Source: JANPPS01 sp965246925
GTDB taxonomy: Bacteria > Pseudomonadota > Alphaproteobacteria > Acetobacterales > Acetobacteraceae
Assembly: GCA_965246925.1 (NCBI GenBank)
Contig: OZ251994.1
Coordinates: forward strand, 1,178,001 to 1,242,000
Length of the DNA: 64,000 bases
Direction of reading: 5' to 3'
Below, piece by piece: positions 21,348 to 30,412 of this stretch. Within the stretch, counting starts at the first letter, position 1; each line of letters begins with the position of its first letter. A model generated the notes under the pieces. It was not told the DNA's origin, ran no database searches, and was given only the letters and a program-made list of their open reading frames with translations. Both the position numbers and the translations under genes were made by a program.

Positions 21348-23819
21348 CTACGGCGCATCGGAGGCAGCCCATGTTCCACGGTCTGGTCGCCCCGGGGTGC
21401 GGGGGCGGCTGAGCAGCGAGCGGCCGCCGAGGTGCGTGTCCCGTCCAGGCAGACCGGGCCACGGTCCTGTCGGGTCACTGACCCGGATCGTCCAGGGTCC
21501 CTCGTCGTCGAATAGGTGCTCCTCAGAGGCCACCGAGATATGGACGTGATGGTCGTGCGGGTTGGCGCCGCTATAGGGCCGCCACGTCCACGGCGCCGTG
21601 GCGGCGCTGGCGATGTGGTGGTTCCAGATCACGTATTTGATGCGAGGGTCGCGACTGCTGACTAGCGACTGTGCCAGTATGCCGGCATCGCAACCACCAG
21701 CCGGATCGTGCGTGAAATCCCGGGCCGTGACCACGCCAATACCATGGTCGCGAACCCAGGGATTGTGATCGGAATTGCGGGCAGCGTGCGCGGCATCGCC
21801 GATTGCGCCGTCGCTTTGCTTCGAACGGCTTGGGGCGGCCGCGTTTACCTGCCGAAGCAGGGCATCCAGGCTTCGTGCGACACGCCAGCTGCCAACGCCT
21901 TCATCGACGCCCTCCATCGCAACCCCGGGCTCGGCCGCTTCGTCGTCCCCCGAGTTCGGTGTGACGTCGTCGTATAGGTCGAGCGCGCTGAAGCCGAGAT
22001 CGTCTGGGGCGGAAGACGCCAGCGCCTCCGTATGTGGTGCTTCGGTCGTGGCGCCTGCGGAAGTACTTAGTGCCTGGGCCACCTTCGCGTCGGCCTTGTC
22101 AGCAAGCCGGCGCGCGTCGTTGGGGAGGAGGTCGCCACCGGCGAAGCACGCCCTGCGGAACGCCAGCGCGGCCGCGCGCGCCTCCTCTGCCTCGCCGCTG
22201 CGCAAGGTGGAGGACACCGCGTCCCACGCAGCCTTCAAGGTCGGCAGATCCAGCCAGTCGTCGCGACGCTCGCTCCGATCTATGCGGAACACCACGTAGG
22301 GAAAGTCCTCAAGCGGCGTGCCACTGCCGTCGCGCAAGCGAAAATTGTCTGGATCCAGCGAGAAGCTGGACCAGTCCGGTATCTCATCCTGTGTGGCACC
22401 GATGCAGACCCAGGTGTCGGCCGTGAGCTGCCCGAAGCCGCGTACGGTGCCGCATTCCAAGGAAGCGGAGTCGGTCGCGCCGAACAGCACGCCGGCCGCC
22501 TCCCGGAGAGGCTCAACGAACGGCTGCGCGGCCGCCAGAAAACCCAAGGCCGTGTTCTGAGAAAGCTTGCTGAGCAGCGTCAGGTAAGGCGCTGCGAGAT
22601 CGCTCGACTTAACCGAGAACAGGGCAATCGAGAGCCGCAGATCGCCCCTGTAGGGCGTCGGCCCAAGGACCGGACGATCGATTTGGATGACCTTTCCCTG
22701 GCCGCCGGGATCGAGGTTGCGGAACTGCTCGGGCGTCAAAATGACCTGACGCTCGACGCGGCCGGTGCCTTCGCCCTCGCTGAGCAGGTTCACCGTCGCA
22801 TGAACCGCGCCGTGGTAGAGGCTCGTCCACCGCCTGGCGTTGACGATCCTTGCGGACAGGACGCGGATCTCGACGTAATGTTCGTCGGCCTCGATCGAGG
22901 GACCCTTTTGCGCAATCCGGAACATGAGCCGATCCCGTGTCGGCGTCTCGACAATCGGCTTCAACCAACCGAGCACCGAGGAGATCAGCCCTTCGGTCGC
23001 GGGTGCCTCGGCAGCCGCTTCCGCGACGCCTTCGGTGACGGCGGGCGCGACTGGATGGTTGCCTGCTAGCCCACGTTCGAACAGCGCCGCTTCCGTCTCC
23101 CGCCGCAGCAGCAGGCCCGCGGAATCAGGATCGCCCTGCCAGATGCGCTTCATCGCGCGGAGTTCGCCAGGGATCAGCTTGAACGCCTTATCCACCATGT
23201 GATCCCGGATGGCGCGCATCTCGCGATAGCGGTCCCCCGGACGTTGGAACGGCGCGCCGCGATTGTAGACGAGCGACGTCAAGGCACCGAGGCACTCTGG
23301 GCCAAGCAGCGCGGTGTTAGGGAGGGCCCGTTCGGTCTGCCCGATGAACAACGGCAGACTGCGCGCCAGGAAGACCTTCATGGCACCGTCGAACGGCACG
23401 CGGATGTCCGCCAAGGCGCGGATAAACGATGCGGCGCTCGGGCCGGTGATGGTGCAGGTCTTCGCGAGGCGCAACAGCATCGCATCGTCGAGTATGCCCG
23501 CCCAGTCGGCCCTCATGGTCTGCTCATCGACGGTCCCGACGTCGTAGCCAATCCCGATTGTCACGCCCGAACGGCCTTTTGGCCAGATCGGACTCTGGAG
23601 CTTCTGCTCGTAATGTGCCTTGCTCGTGACCTCGGACGCGACGATCATGTCGATCGCGGGTTGTGCAATCGTTCGCCGTGATAGCACCGGGCCGACCGCC
23701 TCAAGCAGCGGTTCGTCGAGGCCAACCTGGTCCGCGTCCCGCTCCCGCCGCGTCAGCGATTGCGCGTCGGTGTCCCGCTCCAGTTCCGCGATAGATTTGA
23801 GAAAATCGTCATCGGCCAT
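21348..23819 (-). CDS. Bifunctional peptidoglycan hydrolase (lysozyme-like plus M15-like peptidase domains)
   Basis: I use the ATG at 23819 (MADDDFLKSIAEL), as sequence upstream of it is not protein-like. This gives 823 residues. Residues about 52-290 resemble a phage-type lysozyme (GH24-like): Glu63 in IVASEVTSKAHYEQ, then SGVTIGIGYDVG with Thr87 and Asp93. A central region of unknown role follows. The C-terminus (about 650-765) has the layout of an M15-type DD-peptidase, with SDHNP at 683-687, Asp701 in TARDFTHDP and PHDHHVHIS at 754-762. There is no signal peptide, so the enzyme should stay in the cytoplasm unless released. It is the first gene of the operon and could be a suicide effector or a wall-remodelling enzyme. 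Confidence 0.75.
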   Translation of the reverse strand: MADDDFLKSIAELERDTDAQSLTRRERDADQVGLDEPLLEAVGPVLSRRTIAQPAIDMIVASEVTSKAHYEQKLQSPIWPKGRSGVTIGIGYDVGTVDEQTMRADWAGILDDAMLLRLAKTCTITGPSAASFIRALADIRVPFDGAMKVFLARSLPLFIGQTERALPNTALLGPECLGALTSLVYNRGAPFQRPGDRYREMRAIRDHMVDKAFKLIPGELRAMKRIWQGDPDSAGLLLRRETEAALFERGLAGNHPVAPAVTEGVAEAAAEAPATEGLISSVLGWLKPIVETPTRDRLMFRIAQKGPSIEADEHYVEIRVLSARIVNARRWTSLYHGAVHATVNLLSEGEGTGRVERQVILTPEQFRNLDPGGQGKVIQIDRPVLGPTPYRGDLRLSIALFSVKSSDLAAPYLTLLSKLSQNTALGFLAAAQPFVEPLREAAGVLFGATDSASLECGTVRGFGQLTADTWVCIGATQDEIPDWSSFSLDPDNFRLRDGSGTPLEDFPYVVFRIDRSERRDDWLDLPTLKAAWDAVSSTLRSGEAEEARAAALAFRRACFAGGDLLPNDARRLADKADAKVAQALSTSAGATTEAPHTEALASSAPDDLGFSALDLYDDVTPNSGDDEAAEPGVAMEGVDEGVGSWRVARSLDALLRQVNAAAPSRSKQSDGAIGDAAHAARNSDHNPWVRDHGIGVVTARDFTHDPAGGCDAGILAQSLVSSRDPRIKYVIWNHHIASAATAPWTWRPYSGANPHDHHVHISVASEEHLFDDEGPWTIRVSDPTGPWPGLPGRDTHLGGRSLLSRPRTPGRPDRGTWAASDAP

Positions 23820-24313
23820 GGCAGTCCCCCTCGACGTTAGTATCATGCCGTTGCAGAACCGGCTAGATACAGATGGTCGAGCCCTGGCCCGGGGACACCA
23901 TGTCCCGCACGTCTTGGCCTCTGCCGGGCGGGAGGTTGAATACTGGATGTTAAGCAGTGAGCTGAAGTCCATGTCAGCAACCAAGCTGTGTCGGTATCTG
24001 GAACGGACCGCTCGTCATGTAATGACGCCTGCGATGCTTTGATAGAGTGCGGGAGAGACGTGTCCTCGCAGACATCGACCATCCATCGCTTCTACGGGTG
24101 ACCGCTGCACGCAGGCCTGAACTTTCCTCGACCTGAACGTTCGACGGCAATTTGCCGGAAGGCGCCCCAATCGCACAAGTATCTAGGTTGGATCGAAGGC
24201 AGCGTGTGCGCTTCTCGTGTCCATCGCCAAAGAGCAGCCGGGCCGCCATCGGTCATTCTTGCCACTCACCATCCCGCGCCTCCGGAAATACCACTTGGCT
24301 GGCACGCGGCCAC
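23820..24313. promoter_or_regulatory. Intergenic region upstream of the 24-kb conflict operon
   Basis: There is no credible gene here; the frames present lack neighbours, start sites and family features. It should hold the operon promoter. A perfect small dyad, GGGACA-CCA-TGTCCC, lies at 23892-23906, about 73 bases upstream of the first start codon. It is a plausible operator, but I cannot assign a regulator or a firm -35/-10 pair. Confidence 0.35.
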
Positions 24314-26041
24314 TCAGCTAATGCCGAGGCCGCGTTTGTGGGCAAAGCTCCAGTCCACGCCGGACGCAGAGGCGACGCCTGTGATCTGCCGGCCGAGGTG
24401 CCGCTCCAGCGTCGGCGTCCATGCGACGAGGCTGAAACCGAGTCCATCGTCGATCATAGCGAAACGCCCGGAAGCAAGCGTGACCCGCTGGCGGTAGATG
24501 CCGGCGACATGCTCGCCCTCGGCGGTCATTCGAGCCGGTAATCCTGTTTCCGTGGCGAGGCGCTCGCCGGCTGCCGCAAGCTCGCGTTCGCGCAGAGTGT
24601 CGAGCAGGTCGCGCGCAAACAGGACTCGCTGACCCTGCCGGCGCGCCAGGCCCTCGCCGACCAAGTACTCGGTCCGCCGATCGAGGGCCGCGCGGACCTC
24701 GCCTCCGAACCCGGCCTCGGATAAAGCCGCTGCGTCCCGCGCGACCAGCCGGCGATCGAGCCAGGTTGCGCCGTGCGCAGTGGCTTGCGCCTCAACACCA
24801 AGATCGGATCGCACCGCCAACGCCACCCGCCCGCGGCCGCCTGCATCTGTGAAACGTCGCATCTCAACGATAGCGCTCGGCGCGGCATCGCTGGTCGCGT
24901 CGAGGTCGGGCAGGCGGAAGTGGTGTGTGCGTCCGTCCACGCCATCGACGATGGCATACGCGGTTCCCTTCAGCTCATCGTCGAGGCCGCGCGCGACCAG
25001 CTTGCCGATGACCGGCCGGTCAGCGTCCTCGCCAGCGATGACCCACTCGGACGGGCTGCGAGCCCCCATCGTTTGGTGCAGCCGCTTGATGATGTCACCG
25101 CGTTCGCCGAGGGCGCGCAGGGAACTCTCCGCGTCTGGGCTCAACGTCCACTGCGCAGGTCCGGTCGGTGTTGCCAGGCCGAGCCTCTCCAGCTTCTGCA
25201 TTCTACCGAGGTGGGCGTGGTGCACGGCGTCGGGCCGGACAGCAGCATTTGGCCGAAGATCGACCATGCCCTCGTTGTCGGCAGCGCTCCGGGCGAGGCC
25301 GACGTCGAGCGGTGTCCAGCGCTCGGCATCAACTTGGGCTTCCAGGCCGCGCCTGATCTCCAGATCCGTGCGCGGTCCGAGCTCCATCGTGACCAGGGTC
25401 TGGGCACGCGCGCGCATGCCTTCGCGGATGTAGTCGCGCGAGATGACAAGGTCAGAGCCGTCGTCGGCCCGTCCGCGGACGAGGAGATGGACATGCGGAT
25501 GCTCAGTGTTGTGGTGTTCCACCGCAACCCACTCCAGCCGCGTGCCAAGATCCTGCTCGGCCGATGTCATCAGGTCGCGGGCGAACGCCTGAAGATTGGA
25601 CAGCTCGGCCGCATTCTCGGGCGACACGATAAAGCGGAAGTGGTGGCGGTCGTTAGCGCTGCGCTCGGCAAATGCGCGCCCATCGGCTTCGTCGTGTTCG
25701 GCATCGAACAGGCGGCCAGGGGCGCCATCCTTGGTGACGCCGTCGCGCTGCAAGTAGGCGACATGGGTCGCGAGTGGAGCCGCGCGCGTGCTGTGCCGAA
25801 CGACCCGTGCCTTGACCGTCACGAGTCGCGTGCGGGCTCGCAGTCCACGGGTGGCGCGTACGCTGGCGGAGCGGCCGCGCCCGAACGTGCTGGAGCGCGA
25901 TGACGACGCTATGCGGCGTTCGACCCCGCCTGCCTTTTCGGCTGACCGCAACACCTGGCTGACGAAACGCTTTCCGTTGGCACTTCCGCGCGAGCGGACG
26001 CGGCCTGGACGGATGCGAATATCAGCGTCGCTGGATTTCAT
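24314..26041 (-). CDS. Relaxase / mobilisation nuclease, DUF3363 type
   Basis: This 575-residue protein (ATG 26041, MKSSDADIRIRPG) has a basic N-terminus and a conserved relaxase core with EHHNTEHPHVHLLVRG at 175-190, whose histidines match the metal-binding 3-His motif of VirD2/TraI-like relaxases. A nicking tyrosine is likely in ATHVAYLQRDG near residue 96. The C-terminal part matches the DUF3363 region usual in alphaproteobacterial plasmid and ICE relaxases. It would nick the element at an origin of transfer. It leads into the lytic transglycosylase, TraF and partition genes and marks the element as mobilisable. A candidate oriT was not identified. Confidence 0.85.
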   Translation of the reverse strand: MKSSDADIRIRPGRVRSRGSANGKRFVSQVLRSAEKAGGVERRIASSSRSSTFGRGRSASVRATRGLRARTRLVTVKARVVRHSTRAAPLATHVAYLQRDGVTKDGAPGRLFDAEHDEADGRAFAERSANDRHHFRFIVSPENAAELSNLQAFARDLMTSAEQDLGTRLEWVAVEHHNTEHPHVHLLVRGRADDGSDLVISRDYIREGMRARAQTLVTMELGPRTDLEIRRGLEAQVDAERWTPLDVGLARSAADNEGMVDLRPNAAVRPDAVHHAHLGRMQKLERLGLATPTGPAQWTLSPDAESSLRALGERGDIIKRLHQTMGARSPSEWVIAGEDADRPVIGKLVARGLDDELKGTAYAIVDGVDGRTHHFRLPDLDATSDAAPSAIVEMRRFTDAGGRGRVALAVRSDLGVEAQATAHGATWLDRRLVARDAAALSEAGFGGEVRAALDRRTEYLVGEGLARRQGQRVLFARDLLDTLRERELAAAGERLATETGLPARMTAEGEHVAGIYRQRVTLASGRFAMIDDGLGFSLVAWTPTLERHLGRQITGVASASGVDWSFAHKRGLGIS

Positions 26042-26327
26042 GAAGCGCCCGCGAGGTGCGTTTGCCCAAGCAATACTAGACGGTCTCGAGTGGCCGCACA
26101 TCGTGAGCCCCGGTCACACATCGTCAAATGCATGTCGAAGCTGTTGAAATCCAAGCGCCAGTGCCCCGACCGACCGAGCCGCACATTGCGGCTTTTATCT
26201 TGCCGTCCTGCTCTCCCTAACTTCCGCCACCATTCTCCATCCATTGCCGCACCCACCCAAATGCAACTCAGGAGCGCTATTGAGCACCCCGGGATACGCC
26301 AACGTTCGCCGTGTGATCCACGAGTCG
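26042..26327. other. Intergenic region next to the relaxase gene
   Basis: This gap of 286 bases between the relaxase start and the lytic transglycosylase stop contains no supported gene. It is the most natural place in this cluster for an origin of transfer, but I could not pick out a definite nic site or inverted repeat. Confidence 0.3.
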
Positions 26328-27140
26328 TCATGGTGCTGCCCGGGACGCACGTCGCTGAATGAACATGGTGGCCGACTGAGTGTCGGATGGCGATTGCGGT
26401 GCAGTTTCGGCCGGCGGCCTTGAAGGGAAGGCAGCTGTTGTTCGCGCAGCAAATAAGCTTCTGGTTCGCATCTCAGCCGGCATATCTGCGACGGCCAATT
26501 GCATGTTTTGCTGGGCGCCGGATCGCAATCCAGTTTCCGCTGAAGGTGGTGTTAGGATGACAAAGATCGGCGACGCTTCAGGCGTGCGCGTTGTATTTAG
26601 AGTTGCATCCGCGAGTATCGTCGGTCCTTCAATACCGAGCATCGGATTGAGTCTCGCCAGGTATTGGACAGTCTCTGCGGGCAGCGGTCGAACACCCGCG
26701 CGAAACTCTTCGAAGCGGCCTGGACCAGCGTTGTACGCCGCCAGAAATCCGGTCGATCCATAGCGGTCGTGCATCTCCCGCAGATACGCCGCGCCCGCCA
26801 TGATGTTGTCATGCGGATCATAGGGGCTTGCACCAAGACCGAGTCTCGCGCGCAGCATCGCGTAGGTTTGCGGCATCACCTGCATGAGGCCCATGGCACC
26901 GGCGGACGACGTCGAATTGCTGTCACCCGCGCTTTCGACCTGCATCACCGCACGTATCCACGTGTCCGGCACGCCAAAGCGCTGCGATGCCTCCGTGACA
27001 AATCCTGTTATCGCGTCACTGTCGATGAGCATTGGCCGAGAAGGAAGGGATGGTTGCTGGGCAGCCGCGATACTGGCCATGGCCGGCAAGCTCATCAGCA
27101 CGATGGCAGCCGCGCTTCCCCACGAAGACCGTATCGTCAT
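26328..27140 (-). CDS. Lytic transglycosylase, VirB1/SLT type
   Basis: The ATG at 27140 overlaps the traF stop as ATGA and leads directly into a signal peptide (MTIRSSWGSAAAIVLMSLP to AAAQ). The SLT domain contains AVMQVESAGDSN with catalytic Glu69, GAMGLMQVMPQTY and AAYNAGPGR, the three standard family-1 motifs. The product is periplasmic and should open the peptidoglycan for assembly of the conjugation apparatus. The C-terminal 80 residues are low in complexity and Ala/Pro/Thr-rich. It forms an operon with traF and DUF2840 and follows the gene order of many alphaproteobacterial plasmids. Confidence 0.88.
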   Translation of the reverse strand: MTIRSSWGSAAAIVLMSLPAMASIAAAQQPSLPSRPMLIDSDAITGFVTEASQRFGVPDTWIRAVMQVESAGDSNSTSSAGAMGLMQVMPQTYAMLRARLGLGASPYDPHDNIMAGAAYLREMHDRYGSTGFLAAYNAGPGRFEEFRAGVRPLPAETVQYLARLNPMLGIEGPTILADATLNTTRTPEASPIFVILTPPSAETGLRSGAQQNMQLAVADMPAEMRTRSLFAARTTAAFPSRPPAETAPQSPSDTQSATMFIQRRASRAAP

Positions 27141-27652
27141 CGCCAGCTCCCCGTCCAAACAGGGAAAGCCCGGCCTACAATGCTGCTGCTCGAAAGGGGG
27201 CCAAAGTATCGTCCGTCGAGTGATGACGGCTGGCTTTCGTTGAGCAGGAACACCTCACCCCTGCCAAGCGATCGGCATCCCGTCCAAGTCGGCAGCATGC
27301 GCCCGGCGTGGTCGTGCTCGCGGGCCATGGCGCGGAAGACTCCATCCACTGTGACGGCTGGCCCGCTGCGACAAACTTTGCTGCCTGGCAATGCCGCGAT
27401 GTGCTTGAGAAGCGGCAAGCCTTTGGGCAGATATCCGCCGGCGGCCAGGAAGTCGGCAAGCGTTTCCGATGGTCGCACGACGACCAATTCATCGATCGTC
27501 AGAACGCTGCTCGGGCGAACTGCATACAGACCGACCGGCACGCTCTCGCTGGCGTTCCAGACAAACAGCGGGGCGTGTTGCCAAGCCATCGTGAGCGCGA
27601 TCACGAACGCACCCGCGCCCGTGGTTGCCAGAGTGGCTCTGCGGGCATTCAT
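27137..27652 (-). CDS. traF: Conjugative transfer signal peptidase TraF (S26 family)
   Basis: This 171-residue protein has an N-terminal membrane anchor (residues about 8-25) and the S26C signature SESVPVGLY with nucleophile Ser37. The general-base Lys83 is in LLKHIAALPG. TraF-type peptidases process pilin or other transfer substrates in the periplasm. Both ends overlap neighbouring genes by four bases (ATGA), which shows a tightly coupled set with DUF2840 upstream and the lytic transglycosylase downstream. Confidence 0.88.
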   Translation of the reverse strand: MNARRATLATTGAGAFVIALTMAWQHAPLFVWNASESVPVGLYAVRPSSVLTIDELVVVRPSETLADFLAAGGYLPKGLPLLKHIAALPGSKVCRSGPAVTVDGVFRAMAREHDHAGRMLPTWTGCRSLGRGEVFLLNESQPSSLDGRYFGPLSSSSIVGRAFPVWTGSWR

Positions 27653-28113
27653 GCCTCTATGCCCTGTCTCATGAGCCAGGCGCGATGGCGCTCGCGCGTA
27701 TAAAGGCGCGGCTCCAGACCGACCGCGATGCGGTTATGGATGTGCCGCCAATGGTTCGGGTCAGCGTTGCCCGCATCCACGCCGAGCGCCTCCACCACGT
27801 CGATCGCCTTGAGCACGCGCTCCACTTTCGGCCAACCAAAGCTGCGCAGCAGGATTTCACCGCCGGGGGTGACGCAAGGCACCGTGGAGCAGGCTTGCCC
27901 GTCGTCAACCGTGCGAAGGATGTCGATCCGAGAAACGACCGTGCCGAAGTCGTTGGACGCCCAGCGGACGAATGCGATGACGGTGCCCGGCTTGAACGCG
28001 AGCACCCGGCGGCGGCGATCGAGGATACGTTCGTCAACCTCCTGGCCGAATCTGATCCAGCGCTCGATCCTGCCTTCGAACCAATACAGCTCGATCTCGG
28101 TGAGCACGGTCAT
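27649..28113 (-). CDS. DUF2840 family protein
   Basis: The 154-residue product matches the DUF2840 family found beside traF and parA in alphaproteobacterial plasmids and integrative elements. Typical segments are ELYWFEGRIERWIRFG near the start and NHWRHIHNRIAVGLEPRLYT near the end. The biochemical role is unknown. It starts four bases inside the RHH gene and ends inside traF, so it is co-translated with both. There is no signal peptide or membrane segment. Confidence 0.82.
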   Translation of the reverse strand: MTVLTEIELYWFEGRIERWIRFGQEVDERILDRRRRVLAFKPGTVIAFVRWASNDFGTVVSRIDILRTVDDGQACSTVPCVTPGGEILLRSFGWPKVERVLKAIDVVEALGVDAGNADPNHWRHIHNRIAVGLEPRLYTRERHRAWLMRQGIEA

Positions 28114-28373
28114 GGCGCCGAACCGGCATCGTCAGCAGAGGGTGGAAACTCCCGCTCCAGCAAACTCCGGAGCATTTCGGCGGCGGTCAATCCACGCCGG
28201 AACGCCAATATCTTGATGCGGCCGCGCAGCTCGGGCGTGACGTCGACCGTGAGCCTGGCGGTGTATTCGTTCGGCATCTGCGACGCAGCACAGTCGGCAC
28301 CTGGCGTACGCACCCAATCGTCTGGATTACTCGGGCGCTTTGCAAAGCCCTTGATGCGATCCTGCGTGCTCAC
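28110..28373 (-). CDS. Ribbon-helix-helix protein, probable partition partner of ParA
   Basis: This is an 87-residue protein whose C-terminal 45 residues (TARLTVDVTPELRGRI, then KILAFRRGLTAAEMLRSLL) have the beta-strand, helix, helix pattern of RHH DNA-binding proteins. It begins within the end of parA by a four-base overlap. In this setting it likely plays the ParG/ParB role, binding a centromere and stimulating the ParA ATPase, and it may also repress the operon. The function is inferred from fold and position. Confidence 0.72.
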   Translation of the reverse strand: MSTQDRIKGFAKRPSNPDDWVRTPGADCAASQMPNEYTARLTVDVTPELRGRIKILAFRRGLTAAEMLRSLLEREFPPSADDAGSAP

Positions 28374-29008
28374 GGCACCAGCTCCGCCACTTCGGAGGCA
28401 AACGCTGCGACCTCGATTGCCGCAGGGCTGGCCCTGTCGAACTCGCAGACCAGCCGCCCAGTTCGCGCAGAATCCGCGAAGGCAACGCGTTGGCCGATGC
28501 GCGACGCGAGGACAGGTGGATCGCTGTCGGCCAACGCGTCGCCGATCTCACGCGCAATCACTGTGCGGGCCGCGCAGCGGTTCAGCACGAAGCGTGCAAT
28601 CAGCTCCGGCCGGAAAATCTTCCCTTCCCCCAGCAACCGAAGCATCTCGCCGGACGCCCAGCCATCAAACGGTGACGGCGTGGCAGGCACGAGGACGACG
28701 TCAGCGGCCAGCAGTGCTGAACGTGCGATCCCGGTGACGCGCGGTGGACCATCAACGACGACGTGGTCGGCGCCCCGAGCTATCTCCGGTAGTTCGCGGG
28801 GCAGCGTTTCGCGCGCCAGGCCGAGTATGCCAAACAGCCGCGGTAGCCCCTCCCGGCTGCGCTGCTCGGACCAATCCAGCGCTGAACCCTGCGGGTCCGC
28901 GTCGATGACCAGCACCCGCAAGCCGTGGGCGGCCCAAGCGCCGGCCAGATGCAACGCCAACGTCGTCTTGCCGACGCCGCCCTTCTGGTTCAGCAGCGCG
29001 ACGATCAC
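28370..29008 (-). CDS. parA: ParA-family partition ATPase
   Basis: The 212-residue sequence begins MIVALLNQKGGVGKTTLALH, the deviant Walker A motif of ParA/MinD ATPases with Lys9 and Lys14. It continues with LVIDADPQGSALDW (Walker A') and HVVVDGPPRVTG (Walker B region). The size is typical of small type Ib ParA proteins without an N-terminal HTH. It overlaps repA upstream and the RHH gene downstream, forming the usual rep-par cassette that keeps an excised circle or plasmid in the cell line. Confidence 0.9.
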   Translation of the reverse strand: MIVALLNQKGGVGKTTLALHLAGAWAAHGLRVLVIDADPQGSALDWSEQRSREGLPRLFGILGLARETLPRELPEIARGADHVVVDGPPRVTGIARSALLAADVVLVPATPSPFDGWASGEMLRLLGEGKIFRPELIARFVLNRCAARTVIAREIGDALADSDPPVLASRIGQRVAFADSARTGRLVCEFDRASPAAIEVAAFASEVAELVP

Positions 29009-30087
29009 GACGCACCTCGCGGGCCCGGATCGCCTTTACTTCCCGGTCGATTTTCACCGATCGGCGCGGTCGGCAAATCAGGCGCGCGACGCCGACCACC
29101 AACAAGAAAGTTAGAGTCTTCGTTAGACTCTAAGTTAAGGGCGCGAATTCGTGTTTCGGATGAGGCATTTACACCCGGTTTGTGTTCCTGATAGCACGAG
29201 ATCGGTGTTCCTGATGGCACGATAGTGCCCGTTCCCGATAGCACGAGCCCGTCCACAGGATATCCACAGGGTTGTCCCGGCTCGAACGCGAGCAAGACGC
29301 GCCCGCCAGCGTCGGCTTCGAGAAACAGCGTGTAGCCCGGCAGCGGCTGGCGGCGGACGATGTCGCGTAGCTCGAAAGCAAACCGGCGGAACGGGGACAG
29401 CGCGCCGGATTTTTGGTGGAGGTGGTGGAAGTCAAACCGCCAGCCGGCGCGCTGCCGGCCACCGTGCTTCCGGACCAGCCGGTAGAGCCAACGTTCCAGG
29501 CCGCCGGTCAGGTCGAAATAGGCGCGGTCGATAGTGAGCACGAGCGCGTCGTCCATGACGGCCGCGTAAAACCAATCAGGGACGACCAGCTCGACGCCAA
29601 GCGGCCGCCCGGCGCCGTCGAGGCGTTCCTTCCATTCGTTGACCCACGAAAAGCGGTGCATCCGACGGTCGGACGGCTGGCGGATGGAGGTGGCGATGGT
29701 GGTGGATTGCAGCCGGTCGAGTGCCGCCTTCAGCCGCTGGTAATCGCGGATCGACGTGCCGCGGCGTGTGAAGGTGAGGATCTCGTATGGCGTGGCGGCC
29801 ATCAGCCGCGAGGAGCGTATGCCCTGGTCGCGCGCCTCGACGATCTGCGAGGCGGCCCAGATCAGGATGTCGGCGTCCCAGATGGTCGCCATGCCATGCT
29901 CGGGTACGGCCTCGACGCGGATGGCGATATCGCCTGACCGAAAGTCGATCGGCGCCGTGCGGTGGCTCTTGGCCAGGCTGAAGAACGGGTAGGCCATGAG
30001 GTCCTGCGCGTCGCGCGGGGCGAGGTCGCCCGGCAGCGCCTGGAATAGGTCCAGTTGCTCACGTCCGTTTGGGCGGTGAACGGTCAC
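29005..30087 (-). CDS. repA: Replication initiator protein RepA-like
   Basis: The recognisable protein begins at GTG 30087 (MTVHRPNGREQLDLFQ), 19 bases after the AlpA-like gene; earlier in-frame starts would overlap that gene. Landmarks are LPGDLAPRDAQDLMAYPFF, MATIWDADILIWAASQI, ATPYEILTFTRRG and DYQRLKAALDRLQSTT, all typical of the alphaproteobacterial plasmid replication initiator family. Winged-helix DNA binding is expected. It lies directly upstream of parA, so replication and partition are co-expressed. On an integrated element this implies replication after excision or descent from a plasmid. Iterons were not found. Confidence 0.87.
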   Translation of the reverse strand: MTVHRPNGREQLDLFQALPGDLAPRDAQDLMAYPFFSLAKSHRTAPIDFRSGDIAIRVEAVPEHGMATIWDADILIWAASQIVEARDQGIRSSRLMAATPYEILTFTRRGTSIRDYQRLKAALDRLQSTTIATSIRQPSDRRMHRFSWVNEWKERLDGAGRPLGVELVVPDWFYAAVMDDALVLTIDRAYFDLTGGLERWLYRLVRKHGGRQRAGWRFDFHHLHQKSGALSPFRRFAFELRDIVRRQPLPGYTLFLEADAGGRVLLAFEPGQPCGYPVDGLVLSGTGTIVPSGTPISCYQEHKPGVNASSETRIRALNLESNEDSNFLVGGRRRAPDLPTAPIGENRPGSKGDPGPRGAS

Positions 30088-30106
30088 GTCCTTCGGCCTT
30101 CGGGGC

Positions 30107-30385
30107 TTAACGGCGGCCGAGATAGCTGGGCGCGACAGCGGCGTGCCGCTTTGCTGGCAGCACCGTTCCGGCACCGGGGTCGGAGGTAGATGCCTTGGCA
30201 CCGCGCGTCACCCAGGCCTGCAGGTCCTCAACCTGATAGACGACGCGGCCGCCGAGCTTGGAGTAGCGGGGGCCGGTCCCGTAGGTGCGGTGTTTTTCCA
30301 GCGTGCGGCCGGACAGTCCGAGGAAGCGCGCGGCCTCGGGCGTGCGCAGGTAGCGCGGCGGAAAGCCGGCAAGCGGGTCTGGCAT
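30107..30385 (-). CDS. AlpA-like excisionase-type helix-turn-helix protein
   Basis: This 92-residue protein contains RYLRTPEAARFLGLSGRTLEKHR, then PRYSKLGGRVVYQVEDLQAWV, the MerR-like winged helix of AlpA/Xis proteins. In integrated elements such proteins often act as recombination directionality factors or activate the adjacent rep genes. It immediately precedes repA in the same direction. The C-terminal tail is short and basic. Confidence 0.82.
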   Translation of the reverse strand: MPDPLAGFPPRYLRTPEAARFLGLSGRTLEKHRTYGTGPRYSKLGGRVVYQVEDLQAWVTRGAKASTSDPGAGTVLPAKRHAAVAPSYLGRR

Positions 30386-30412
30386 GGTAGCGTCTCCGTG
30401 GGTCTTGCGGAT

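Noticed and set aside
23974..24249. 91-codon minus-strand frame upstream of the large operon
   Set aside because: No ribosome site, no protein-like pattern and no operon fit; treated as intergenic.
24773..25903. 376-codon plus-strand frame
   Set aside because: Antisense to the relaxase gene; an artefact of high GC content with no family features.
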